NCBI GenBank assembly: GCA_937922805.1
Contig: CALAJV010000017.1
Location: forward strand, 1-64,000
Source of the DNA: an uncultured Acidimicrobiales bacterium
GTDB lineage: Bacteria > Actinomycetota > Acidimicrobiia > Acidimicrobiales > SZUA-35
Length of the DNA stretch: 64,000 nt
Reading direction: 5' to 3'
The position numbers and the translations under genes are program-made. This document shows, piece after piece, positions 16,385 to 25,221 of this stretch. A model generated the notes under the pieces. That model worked only from the letters and a program-made list of their open reading frames with translations. It was not told the origin of the DNA and made no database searches. Numbering within the stretch: the stretch's first letter is position 1; each line of letters starts with the position of its first letter.

Positions 16385-19198
16385 GTGGACCTTGGAATCG
16401 GTGGCCTTGGTGAGGCCACACAAATAGGCGCTGGCGGAGCTGCGATAGTTTATCGCGCCCGGCAGAGCAACCTTGGACGCGACGTTGCAGTCAAGGTTCT
16501 TAGTAACGTCGATGAAGACTTCGTTCGACGATTCCACCGTGAAGCAAAAACACTGGGAAAGCTCAGCCAAAACCCAGGAATAGTTACCGTCTACGACACC
16601 GGGCGAACCGCATCAGGCCAGCCATACCTGGTTCTTGAGCTGTGCAAATCTTCATTGCTTGACAAGATTAAGAACGACGGCAAGATGCACCCGTTGGAGG
16701 CATGCTCGCTTCTGACCGATGTGACCGAAGCAGTCGCCGACGCTCACGATCTGGGCGTTATCCACCGAGATATCAAACCGGCCAACATGCTGCTGTCGCC
16801 CGGCGGTCGATACTTGATCACCGACTTTGGGATCGCGTCAGTTAGTGGGTCAACCGCGGGGGAAACATCGACCGTTGGCTTCACTGCGGCCTATGCCGCT
16901 CCAGAGACTTTTCGACAAAACGAAACCGGACCAAGCACCGACGTTTACTCAATCGGAGCCAGCCTCTTTCATCTGGTTGCAGGTCACCCACCGTTTGTAA
17001 CTCCGGGCGAAGAACGAAACCTCCTGGCCGTACTTCACCGGGTGGCAACCGACCCAGTTCCTGACCTACGAACCGAAGGCGTACCTTCAGCCGTTTGCGA
17101 CGTTATCGAGTCGGCCATGGCCAAGGAGGCCAAAGATCGACCGAGCATTCGTGAGCTAGCTGAGCGTTTGGCCCAAGCGTCCTCAGATCAGATCCTGGCT
17201 GGATTGCTTGGCGGCGAGTCAGACCAGACATCAGAACAGGTCGATCCAGAGTCGACAATCGTTCAGACCAATCCAGGCGATCTGAAGTCTTCCGACATTG
17301 AGTTGGATGCAACTACGACACTATCCGTTGACCCTGAGTCTGTCGACGACGCCGGTCCGAGTATTCCTCCACCAGTCGAGGGGCCTCAAAGTAACACAAC
17401 ACCTGCCAACAACAATTTGCGACCAGCACCCGCTCCAGTTCCGTCGGCTGCGGGCACTGATGCGGGCCTTCTTTCTTACCGTGAACAGCCTTACCTGATA
17501 ACGAATCCAGACGAACGGTCAGAGCGCAATCTTTGGACGCTGGCGGCAGTTGCAGCTCTGTTGATCGTCGTTGCCGCCGGCTCAATCATCTACTTCATCT
17601 CAAGAGACACAACTGAGCTGGCAGCCGATTCGGGCGCGACGGTGCAAACCGATGATAGTGCAGAGACAACCGTGCCGGCAGCGGCCGAGAGCGAGCAAGC
17701 CGGCTCCTCGACAGATCCTGGTCAACGAGCGAACCTGAAAGGTCAACCGCAGCCGACTGAGCTTGTCGTTCCTTCGCTCGCTGGCAAGTCTGAACGCGAT
17801 GCCGTCAGCCAACTTAGAGATGTCGGTGCTTCCTACGTCATCACCTATCGAAGCTCCAACACGGTCAGCCGAGGCAGAGTAATTCGAACGACACCAGGCC
17901 CCAACCAGTCAGCCTCGACAGACACCCGCATCATCGTTTACATCTCGACTGGGAAGGAAACGATTCCGATAATCAACGTGGTCGGCAAGACCGAGAGCAC
18001 GGCAACGGCTGAGCTGACTGAAGCCGGTTTCGACCTCGTAGTCGTACGTAGGCCGAGCTCGTTCACCGACGAAGGCTCTGTCATCTCAACCGATCCTGAA
18101 GCCGGCGAACAAGTCGGAATCGGCTCGACCGTCACGATGACGATCTCAACCGGACCTCCCTGTAGTGGTTTGGTCCTACCGGAATTTGCAGGCACAACAG
18201 TCGCAGCCGCTACGGCAACTCTGACCGAGGCCGGATTGACCGCAGTTCCAACTGAGCAACTAAGCAACGCTGAGGCGGCTGGCAACGTGATCTCAAGCAA
18301 CCCAGTGGCTGGCGAATGCGTTGAAGAAGCTGGCAGTGTTGCTCTGGCGGTTTCTTGTCTAGCAAAGCCAATTCCAGACACTGATGGAATGACCTCAGCC
18401 AACTTATCGGTGATCACTTCCGCTGGTTTCACGACAACAATCGAAGAGGTGGAAAACGCTGGTCTTCCAGCTGGCTCGGTCGTCAACACTGCTCCAACAG
18501 CTGGTACGCCAACTTGTGTTGGCACCGATGTTGTCGTGGTTGTGACCAAGGTTCCTTGCGTGGCGGCCGTCCCGCCCCATGCCAACCGGCTCTTCACCCG
18601 ATTTGAATTGCTACTGGAAAACCTCGAACTAGTTCCGGTGGTTACCGAAACTGCGAGCGCACAAATTGCCGAGGGCCGAGTGATCACGTCGACGCCGGGG
18701 GCCGGAATAGTGTTGTGCCCTGGCGATAATGTCGCAGTAACTGTGTCTACCGGCCCGGTATGCGAAGTTCTCCCAGTACTGGCTGGAAAGAGCGAACTGG
18801 CAGCCACCGCTAGTCTGTCGTCGCTCGGCTTCCAGGTAACCACAACTCGTGCCTTTAGCAATCTGGTCGCTCGAAATACAGTGGTCAGCTCGACTCCGGC
18901 CAGAGGGGTCGAACACTGCCAACCGGCGGCCGTTGCCTTGGTTATTTCGCGAGGCGCACCGGTTGTAGTTCCATCAGTTATCGGTGCCACCGAAGCTGCG
19001 GCGGTCGCCAACCTAACCGCCCTCGGCCTTGTGCCAACTGTCACTTACGCTGAGGTTCCAGCTGGCACTCCTGGCGATGGGCTCGTTGCGGCCCAATCGC
19101 TCGCACCAGCTACTCGTCAAGAAGTTCAGACTGCAATCGTGCTGACGGTAGCGAAAGAGGCCGAAGTTCTGCCGCCACCACCACCGCCAGCGCCGTAG
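16385..19198 (+). CDS. PASTA-repeat Ser/Thr protein kinase (PknB-like), copy 1
   Basis: 937 residues. The kinase domain (1-270) has all key residues: glycine loop 15-20, K37, E53, H127-R128-D129 with K131 and N134, D147-F-G. Residues 270-380 are a Pro/Ser-rich juxtamembrane region. One membrane helix lies at about 380-400. Outside are seven PASTA repeats of about 65 residues, the modules that bind muropeptides or lipid II in PknB/StkP kinases controlling wall growth and division. Repeats 3-6 contain paired cysteines that could form disulfides. The protein ends in a PPPPPP tail. It is a tandem paralogue of the next gene and likely regulates peptidoglycan synthesis. Confidence 0.93.
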   Translation: MDLGIGGLGEATQIGAGGAAIVYRARQSNLGRDVAVKVLSNVDEDFVRRFHREAKTLGKLSQNPGIVTVYDTGRTASGQPYLVLELCKSSLLDKIKNDGKMHPLEACSLLTDVTEAVADAHDLGVIHRDIKPANMLLSPGGRYLITDFGIASVSGSTAGETSTVGFTAAYAAPETFRQNETGPSTDVYSIGASLFHLVAGHPPFVTPGEERNLLAVLHRVATDPVPDLRTEGVPSAVCDVIESAMAKEAKDRPSIRELAERLAQASSDQILAGLLGGESDQTSEQVDPESTIVQTNPGDLKSSDIELDATTTLSVDPESVDDAGPSIPPPVEGPQSNTTPANNNLRPAPAPVPSAAGTDAGLLSYREQPYLITNPDERSERNLWTLAAVAALLIVVAAGSIIYFISRDTTELAADSGATVQTDDSAETTVPAAAESEQAGSSTDPGQRANLKGQPQPTELVVPSLAGKSERDAVSQLRDVGASYVITYRSSNTVSRGRVIRTTPGPNQSASTDTRIIVYISTGKETIPIINVVGKTESTATAELTEAGFDLVVVRRPSSFTDEGSVISTDPEAGEQVGIGSTVTMTISTGPPCSGLVLPEFAGTTVAAATATLTEAGLTAVPTEQLSNAEAAGNVISSNPVAGECVEEAGSVALAVSCLAKPIPDTDGMTSANLSVITSAGFTTTIEEVENAGLPAGSVVNTAPTAGTPTCVGTDVVVVVTKVPCVAAVPPHANRLFTRFELLLENLELVPVVTETASAQIAEGRVITSTPGAGIVLCPGDNVAVTVSTGPVCEVLPVLAGKSELAATASLSSLGFQVTTTRAFSNLVARNTVVSSTPARGVEHCQPAAVALVISRGAPVVVPSVIGATEAAAVANLTALGLVPTVTYAEVPAGTPGDGLVAAQSLAPATRQEVQTAIVLTVAKEAEVLPPPPPPAP

Positions 19199-19293
19199 GC
19201 AATTCACCCTCTAGCAGAATTTCAAGCGGGTCACTAGCAGCAGTTTGGTGGGGGCATAACCTCTAGTGAATGCCGTCTAGAGGCGCTTGGTCG

Positions 19294-19299
19294 TAGGAT
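19294..19299 (+). promoter_or_regulatory. -10 box TAGGAT of PASTA kinase 2
   Basis: TAGGAT followed by 7 nt and GTG at 19307. An in-frame ATG at 19298 overlaps the -10 box itself, so it would lie upstream of the transcript start; the GTG is the better start. Confidence 0.65.
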
Positions 19300-19306
19300 G
19301 TCAACT

Positions 19307-22042
19307 GTGGATCTCGGTATCAATGGCTTGGAACAGGCGACCCAAATCGGGTCGGGGGCATCTGCTGTTGTTTACCGAGCCCGACAAAGCGACCTTGGCC
19401 GCGATGTTGCCGTTAAGGTTCTGAGTTCAGTCGATGAGGATTTCGTTCGACGCTTTAAACGAGAAGCTCGAACTCTCGGCAAATTGAGTCAGAATCCGGG
19501 CATCGTAACGGTCTACGATTTCGGTGAAACCGCTAGCGGGCAACCATACTTAGTTCTCGAGTTGTGCTCGTCATCACTACTTGAACAGGTGAAGACTTCG
19601 GGGCCGTTAGAACCGCGCCATGCCTGCGCCGCTCTTGCCGATGTCTGTGATGCGGTCGGTGAAGCTCACGATATCGGCGTTGTGCATCGCGATATCAAAC
19701 CGGGCAACATCCTCATCTCACCCAACCAACGATACCTAATAACAGACTTCGGAATTAGTACAGTTAGCGGCGCCACGATGGGCCAGACCTCGACAGTCGG
19801 CTTTACCGCCGGGTACGCGGCGCCCGAGACCTTCCAGTCGGGTGAGTCGGGACCACCTACCGATGTCTATGCCTTAGGTGCAACCCTGTTTCATTTGGTC
19901 ACCGGTAACCCGCCGTTCATCAACCCCGACGGCGAAACGAACCTGTTGGCCGTGTTGCACCGAGTGTCAACCGAACCGGTTCCCGATCTTCGACCGACCG
20001 GAATTCCTGACTCGATCTGCCAAGTAATCGAAGCGTGCATGGCGAAACACCCCAACGACAGACCAACTGTGCAACAACTTGCGGCTCAGCTTCGCCACAT
20101 CAATCAGACCGGCGAACTTGCTTTCCCATTTCCTACTCCCGCAGAACCGCATACCAGTTCAACGTCAAGCGAGAACTCGCCACTCAACACTGATTCGACG
20201 GTGGCGATGGCTCAAGGTCTCGATGTGGGAGCTCAACAGTCACCTGGGGGACTTCCCCCCACAACCAATGGAGACCAGCGAATTTCTCGTCAAACTCCGG
20301 CCGCTCTGTCAGGCGAGGAGCAACAATACGTTCGTCGTCTCGAACCAGAACAGAAGCGAAGTTCCCGGGGACTAATCGTAATGCTGATGGTGGCTGCAGT
20401 GGCCCTTGTCGGCGCTGTGATTGCTACCTCTCTACTGTCGGGTCAAACTGACACTGCTAGTACGCCCGAAGCTGAGCCGACCGAGAATAACGCCGATGAA
20501 GTAGTCACCGCTGACGAAGTCTCAGCTGAAGATGACAACCTGTTAGAAGAAGACCCTCAAGCGCCAACCACGATCTCAGAGAATGAGGAGGCCTTGGGAG
20601 CGATTCTTATCCCGGACACTAAAGGCTCAACTGAGCGAGAAGCAGGCGCTTCGCTTGAAGCCAGCGGCCTTCGATACCGAATTGAGTACATTTCCTCCAC
20701 TTCGATTGGAGAAGGGGTCGTTATTCGAACCTCTCCTCGGGGTGGAACGCAGACGTCGCCAACGACAGTCGTCGTTGTTGTAGTTTCAAGCGGTAGCGAG
20801 ACCTTTGCGGTTGACGATGTCGTCGGCAAAAGCGAACAAGCAGCAATCTCAACGCTGACTGCTTCCGGGTTCAACCCGGTCGTGATTACCGAATCAAGTA
20901 ACTCGACCGACGAAGGCTTAGTTATCCGGACCGACCCAACTGCGGACCAGAGAATCGGCAAGGGAGCCGCGGTGACGGTGGTCGTGTCAAGCGGACCCGA
21001 TGGTTGTACCGGCTCCGAAATTCCTAATGTTGTCGGCGAATCGGAGCGAGTTGCTAGCAGCCAACTTGAGGACAACGGCTTAACGGTGAGCGTGGCCGAG
21101 AAGCTAAGCACTTCGGTCACCGCCGGAAACGTGATTTCGACAACACCGCCAGCCTCAACTTGTGTTGAAGCGGCAAGCACGGTCAACCTGGTGATCTCAT
21201 GCCAAGCGGCCGTGGTGCCCGATTTGGCTGGCGAAGACGGAAGCGATCTCAGCGCCCTAACTGCAGCCGGTTTCAACCCAACCGAGACAGACGTTCAAAG
21301 CAATTCGGTGCCTGCCGGCACCATCATCAGCACAAGTCCAACTGGGGGCACTTCAGCCTGTACGCCTAGCCCGATCACCGTGTCAATCTCCTCTGGATCT
21401 GGCGTCTGCGACGTGAAGATCCCCGACCTCGCTGGGCGGGCCGAGGCTGCAGCCGAAACCGCGTTGACGGCTCTTGGCCTAACGGCATCAGTCGAGACCA
21501 TCGCTAGCCCGACCGTTGCTGCCGGTCTGGTTATCGGGTCGAATCCAACCGCTGCAACCGAAGTATGTGCTGCAAGTACAGTCGTTGTTCGAGTGTCTTC
21601 CGGCCCAACATGTGTACAAGTAGCGTTGCCCAATGTTGTTGGTAGTGGCCAGGTTGCGGCTATGACCCAACTGACTGACTTCGCGGCCACGATTGTCCGA
21701 GAAGATGACAGCGCGCCCGTCGACGAGGTTATAAGAACTTCACCAGCGGCAGGAACCCAAGTTTGTCCTGGCGACGCCGTTACTGTCTTTGTTTCCAATG
21801 GCCCAACAACGACAACCGCGAACCCCAACTTGGTGGCCGTTCCCGATGTTGTCGGTAAGTCCACCGCAGACGGTGTTGCATTACTCCGAGCGGCCGGATT
21901 CGGAGCCACTCAACGGACTCAGCTGCTGCCCCCCGGTAGTCCAAACATAGGGAAGGTAATCGATCAGAGTCCTATTGGTGGCACAAAATACGATCCAGCG
22001 ACTCGAAGAATTATCATCACCGTTGGACTAGCCGAGCCATAG
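19307..22042 (+). CDS. PASTA-repeat Ser/Thr protein kinase (PknB-like), copy 2
   Basis: 911 residues from the GTG, which aligns with copy 1 from the first residue (MDLGI-GL--ATQIG-G). The kinase domain keeps the glycine loop, K37, HRD with K and N, DFG and APE. One membrane helix follows (about 351-373; GLIVMLMVAAVALVGAVIA), then an acidic linker and seven extracellular PASTA repeats. Repeats 3-6 carry paired cysteines at the same places as copy 1. The cytoplasmic linker and the repeat sequences have diverged much more than the kinase domain, which suggests a duplication followed by change in ligand preference. The 98-bp gap holds its own promoter, so it can be expressed separately. Confidence 0.93.
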   Translation: MDLGINGLEQATQIGSGASAVVYRARQSDLGRDVAVKVLSSVDEDFVRRFKREARTLGKLSQNPGIVTVYDFGETASGQPYLVLELCSSSLLEQVKTSGPLEPRHACAALADVCDAVGEAHDIGVVHRDIKPGNILISPNQRYLITDFGISTVSGATMGQTSTVGFTAGYAAPETFQSGESGPPTDVYALGATLFHLVTGNPPFINPDGETNLLAVLHRVSTEPVPDLRPTGIPDSICQVIEACMAKHPNDRPTVQQLAAQLRHINQTGELAFPFPTPAEPHTSSTSSENSPLNTDSTVAMAQGLDVGAQQSPGGLPPTTNGDQRISRQTPAALSGEEQQYVRRLEPEQKRSSRGLIVMLMVAAVALVGAVIATSLLSGQTDTASTPEAEPTENNADEVVTADEVSAEDDNLLEEDPQAPTTISENEEALGAILIPDTKGSTEREAGASLEASGLRYRIEYISSTSIGEGVVIRTSPRGGTQTSPTTVVVVVVSSGSETFAVDDVVGKSEQAAISTLTASGFNPVVITESSNSTDEGLVIRTDPTADQRIGKGAAVTVVVSSGPDGCTGSEIPNVVGESERVASSQLEDNGLTVSVAEKLSTSVTAGNVISTTPPASTCVEAASTVNLVISCQAAVVPDLAGEDGSDLSALTAAGFNPTETDVQSNSVPAGTIISTSPTGGTSACTPSPITVSISSGSGVCDVKIPDLAGRAEAAAETALTALGLTASVETIASPTVAAGLVIGSNPTAATEVCAASTVVVRVSSGPTCVQVALPNVVGSGQVAAMTQLTDFAATIVREDDSAPVDEVIRTSPAAGTQVCPGDAVTVFVSNGPTTTTANPNLVAVPDVVGKSTADGVALLRAAGFGATQRTQLLPPGSPNIGKVIDQSPIGGTKYDPATRRIIITVGLAEP

Positions 22043-22075
22043 GGCACGCGTGTAGCGCACATGGTCGCAGCCCGA

Positions 22076-22081
22076 TAGGTT
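22076..22081 (+). promoter_or_regulatory. -10 box TAGGTT of the FKBP gene
   Basis: TAGGTT lies 6 nt before the ATG at 22088, with no ribosome-binding site between, as in other leaderless genes here. Confidence 0.55.
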
Positions 22082-22087
22082 CAGCTA

Positions 22088-22465
22088 ATGGATACCTTTG
22101 AACGACCAACAATTACTGTTCCTGACGGTCAACCTCCGACCGAACTAGAACTCGACGATCTCGTTGTCGGCGACGGAGCCGAAGCAACCGCAGGCAAACA
22201 AGTCAGCGTTGACTACGTTGGTGTGGCCTGGTCTGATGGCAAAGAATTTGATGCCTCTTGGAACCGGGGTTCACAACTCGATTTCACTCTTGGGGCCGGT
22301 CAAGTTATTTCTGGTTGGGATCAAGGTGTTGCCGGTATGAAAATAGGCGGCCGTCGCAAAATTACTATTCCACCGGCTATGGCCTACGGCGCAGCTGGCG
22401 CTCCTGGCGCTATCGGCCCGAACGAAACGCTCATCTTCGTCGTTGATCTCCGTAGCATCGGCTAG
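22088..22465 (+). CDS. FKBP-type peptidyl-prolyl cis-trans isomerase
   Basis: 125 residues, a single FKBP domain with a short N-terminal extension and no signal peptide, so cytoplasmic. Family signatures: VDYVGVAWSDGKEFDASW, VISGWDQGVAGMKIGGRRKITIPPAMAYG and the final strand ETLIFVVDL. The active-site aromatic set (Y, F, D, W, Y) is present. It speeds proline isomerisation during folding. It lies 45 bp after PASTA kinase 2 with its own -10 box and is followed by a strong terminator. Confidence 0.93.
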   Translation: MDTFERPTITVPDGQPPTELELDDLVVGDGAEATAGKQVSVDYVGVAWSDGKEFDASWNRGSQLDFTLGAGQVISGWDQGVAGMKIGGRRKITIPPAMAYGAAGAPGAIGPNETLIFVVDLRSIG

Positions 22466-22490
22466 TTCAGTATCAGCTACATAAAACTGC

Positions 22491-22530
22491 AAAGAGTCTG
22501 GGTGGAGGAACAGATCCACCCAGACTCTTT
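22491..22530 (+). terminator. Rho-independent terminator after the FKBP gene
   Basis: A 16-bp perfect inverted repeat (22491-22506 and 22515-22530) with an 8-nt loop, followed by TGATTTTT. It begins with AAAG and ends with CTTT, so it can also stop transcription coming from the opposite strand. Confidence 0.9.
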
Positions 22531-22563
22531 TGATTTTTCTCGACGCTAGGTCGACGTTCTTAA

Positions 22564-24168
22564 CTAGCTAGGGTCTGTTTCGGGCGACAGGTCAGTCCCT
22601 GACTCGTCGGCATCTTCAGACTGGTCAGAACCTTGCGCCGTCTTGGTTTCAATTGGGCTATAGGATCCAGCGGCCGTCGCAACCGGAGGTGGTGGTTGTT
22701 GGCCGGCCGGAGTCCACCCCGAAGCGTAGGCGGGAACTGCGGTTGGACTAGAGCCGACTTTTTGTGGCTTCGGCGGTCGGCGGCGACGTAGCGCCTTGAG
22801 TCCTCGCCAGGCCAACCATAGGAAGGGCAAGAAGATTAGCATTGGCAACGCAAATCCGATAAGCACTTTGGTTACAACCCATAGTTCGGAAAGAACCGAC
22901 AGAGCAGCCGAGAACCCGTCGCCAAACCCGGGGTTGTCTTCTTCGCCGAACACTCGCAGGTCGTAGCTGCCTGTTGTTGTTACGGTCGGGGCAACTTGCT
23001 CTCCGCTTGTCCCATCGGTTGGTATAGCAGTGACCCGGGTGCGAAGAGTCGTGAACCGCTCCGGGGCCGTTTCGAACGCGACCACCGCCGACTGACCAGG
23101 CTCCAACGCATCAAGCGTGTCGTAAACTTCGATCAGGTTGGTCTCCTCGTCAATCTCCAACACCGTGTCGGTTATAGCAATGTCGGTCAGCGTCTGATCG
23201 CCGGTATTGAACAGCTCGAAGCAGATCGTGACTTCCGAGTCGGCTTCTGGCCGGAGGCTTTGTTCCCCCGGACAGTTGGCGCCACCGTCGAACCCTTCGT
23301 AGGCGGTAACGGTCAGCTCAAGATTGTTGACTACCCGATCTTGAACCAGGGCAACAGTAATCGTCGCTAGATCAACCTTCGATTGCAAAGTTCGTAGCTG
23401 GCCTCGCATGACCGCGAGTTCGCTTTCTCGGGTAATGAGAAGTCGCTCGATTTCGGCGTAGTCTTCGAGCGTCGGAGCATTAACTAGAGCGGCCTTTAGC
23501 CGTTCGACACCAAGTTCAGCTACTTCGATTTTGCTTTGAAGGTCGACGATTGGACCGGTAACGTCGTCGGCGGAAACGGTCTGGTTTCGAAGCTCACCGA
23601 CCCCTCCCAGTTTTTCTAGTGCTGTATCGAACCGATCCGGGTCTACCTTGAAGGTGAGAATTGACTGCGCTTCACTTCCACCGATCGTCTCTTGACCGAA
23701 CAGGAATCCCCCCTCAGCTTCGATGATTTCAGTTGCTTGGGCACCAGCGGCGGCGACATCCGTTACTTCAACCGTAAGGTTGGCGGTAAAGATAATTTTC
23801 CGACCAATGTTGGCTGCTGTTTGGTTCACAGCCGTTGAGCCGCCGGCCCCCAGGTCGGATTCACCTTCTACACTTTGTGTGTTGACGGCGCTATCGTCGG
23901 CCCCCTCGAAGCTCTCTTCATCCGCCATGGCTTCTTCTTCCATGGCTTCTTCTTCCATGGCATCGCCTGTGAAGATCTCTGCTCCGGTAGCCGAATCGCC
24001 ATCCATGGCGTCCATTGATTCGTCGGACGAAGCCTGGTCAAAGGAGGCCGTTTCTGATGCTTCGGTATCGGCAGAGCCGCAGGCTACGAGTAGTAGCATC
24101 ATCGCCGCGATGATGCTCACGATTGGCCCTGCCTTTCTGGTGTGCTGCGCCTTCATTTCGGTCGTCAC
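22564..24168 (-). CDS. DUF4349 lipoprotein with C-terminal membrane helix
   Basis: 534 residues from a GTG at 24168, chosen because AAGGAG lies 7 nt upstream; a longer frame exists. Lipobox LLVAC (C30). Residues 35-110 are very acidic with short EEEAM repeats. Residues about 120-280 are DUF4349, with a coiled coil (VDLQSKIEVAELGVERLKAAL and the E-R-L-L segment). An inserted beta-sandwich (about 290-410) looks like a CARDB/DUF11 module. A membrane helix (about 440-465; VLIGFALPMLIFLPFLWLAW) and a Pro-rich cytoplasmic tail follow. The usual domain protein is about 300 residues, so this one is enlarged. It probably works at the cell envelope. Confidence 0.85.
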   Translation of the reverse strand: MTTEMKAQHTRKAGPIVSIIAAMMLLLVACGSADTEASETASFDQASSDESMDAMDGDSATGAEIFTGDAMEEEAMEEEAMADEESFEGADDSAVNTQSVEGESDLGAGGSTAVNQTAANIGRKIIFTANLTVEVTDVAAAGAQATEIIEAEGGFLFGQETIGGSEAQSILTFKVDPDRFDTALEKLGGVGELRNQTVSADDVTGPIVDLQSKIEVAELGVERLKAALVNAPTLEDYAEIERLLITRESELAVMRGQLRTLQSKVDLATITVALVQDRVVNNLELTVTAYEGFDGGANCPGEQSLRPEADSEVTICFELFNTGDQTLTDIAITDTVLEIDEETNLIEVYDTLDALEPGQSAVVAFETAPERFTTLRTRVTAIPTDGTSGEQVAPTVTTTGSYDLRVFGEEDNPGFGDGFSAALSVLSELWVVTKVLIGFALPMLIFLPFLWLAWRGLKALRRRRPPKPQKVGSSPTAVPAYASGWTPAGQQPPPPVATAAGSYSPIETKTAQGSDQSEDADESGTDLSPETDPS

Positions 24169-24404
24169 GATCTGCTCCTTGTTGATCCCAACAGGTGGGT
24201 TTGCCCTGGTTACGTGAACTAAGACGGTTGGCCGTTCACGCTGGTTCCAGCCAACTGTGCGTGTCATCTGACTGAAACGCAACGAAAATACGCAACAGAC
24301 CCACACCTATACTCAAGCTCCTTAACCCACTTGGCTTGCCATTCGTGGCCTTTTACATGAGCCACCCTTCCACGTGGTGATGAAGTACCGGCCCGTAGGC
24401 GAAC

Positions 24405-24410
24405 TATCAT
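24405..24410 (+). promoter_or_regulatory. -10 box TATCAT of the I78-like lipoprotein gene
   Basis: TATCAT is followed by exactly 7 nt and the GTG at 24418, which selects this GTG over the in-frame TTG one codon upstream. Confidence 0.55.
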
Positions 24411-24417
24411 TGTTTTG

Positions 24418-25218
24418 GTGTTCTCATTTCGACTACCGCTAACTAGCTGGGCTAGCAGCGTTTTGCTACTGCTCATGCTTGCAGTGGTCAGCGGATGCGG
24501 AAGTGATGACGGCGGTCTCACCGCCGCCGATGAACGGTCGGCTAACGACGGATCAGAACAAGAGGGTACGACCGATGAGACCGACGCCATGACCAGCCAA
24601 TGGATTCGAATTGAATCCGACCCGGAGGTGACTCAATACCAACCAGCTCAACCGGTCGAGGTGTTGGCTCATCCGAACAAGGCTCAGGCAATCCTCGTTC
24701 GATTCATGATGCCACAACCGCCGTGTAGCGGAGCTCGGGTTCGAACCGCCGAATCTGCTAGCACCATCGCAGTCGCTCTTGAACTTGGACTCCATCGCAA
24801 TGTGGCTGCTATGTCGTGTCTGGCTACTGAGGGTCAGTTCGAATTAGAGGTAGCACTCGAAGCGCCTGTCGCTAATCGATCTATTCAAGCAATCGGCGCT
24901 GCAACCGGGTCAACCATTGAACCAACCGCATCGACAACCGAACCGAGCTCGACCACGACCCAGCCGGACTCTACCGAAACAACTACCCGAAGCTCGGTTC
25001 CTACCGAAACATCGACTTCATCACCAAACGAATCGCAGATCGACTTAGTCGGCCGCCCCATTGAAGAGGCCTCAGCGATTGCTATCGATCGTGGACTGAC
25101 AGTTCGAGTGATGAGGCTTGACGGCGAAGATTTGATGGGGACCATGGACTATCGAACCGATCGGGTCAACGTTGAGGTCGCCGATGGTGTCGTCGTGGCG
25201 ATACTCGGAATTGGATAA
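24418..25218 (+). CDS. Lipoprotein with C-terminal I78-inhibitor-like domain
   Basis: 266 residues. Signal peptide with lipobox VVSGC (C27). Residues about 60-155 form a small domain with three cysteines (PPCSGA, AAMSC). A Thr/Ser/Glu linker follows (about 160-205). Residues about 208-266 match the pattern of the I78 family of peptidase inhibitors (GRPIEEASAIAIDRGLTVRV, then DYRTDRVNVEVADGVVV). It would be held on the outer face of the membrane. The gene converges on an SppA-type protease gene with only 3 bp between stop codons. A functional link between inhibitor and protease is inference from position. Confidence 0.75.
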   Translation: MFSFRLPLTSWASSVLLLLMLAVVSGCGSDDGGLTAADERSANDGSEQEGTTDETDAMTSQWIRIESDPEVTQYQPAQPVEVLAHPNKAQAILVRFMMPQPPCSGARVRTAESASTIAVALELGLHRNVAAMSCLATEGQFELEVALEAPVANRSIQAIGAATGSTIEPTASTTEPSSTTTQPDSTETTTRSSVPTETSTSSPNESQIDLVGRPIEEASAIAIDRGLTVRVMRLDGEDLMGTMDYRTDRVNVEVADGVVVAILGIG

Positions 25219-25221
25219 CGC

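Noticed and set aside
17938..19044. Long antisense open frame opposite PASTA kinase 1
   Set aside because: It arises from the repetitive PASTA codons; similar mirror frames occur opposite kinase 2, and neither has family features.
23913..23965. Tandem repeat around CATGGCTTCTTCTTC as a regulatory element
   Set aside because: It is the coding sequence for an EEEAM repeat in the DUF4349 lipoprotein, in frame and without sign of other function.
24727..24770. tRNA-like GGTTCGAACC segment
   Set aside because: It has the T-loop core on both strands, but the flanking five bases do not pair and no D-arm or anticodon arm fits. It lies inside the reading frame of the I78-like lipoprotein.
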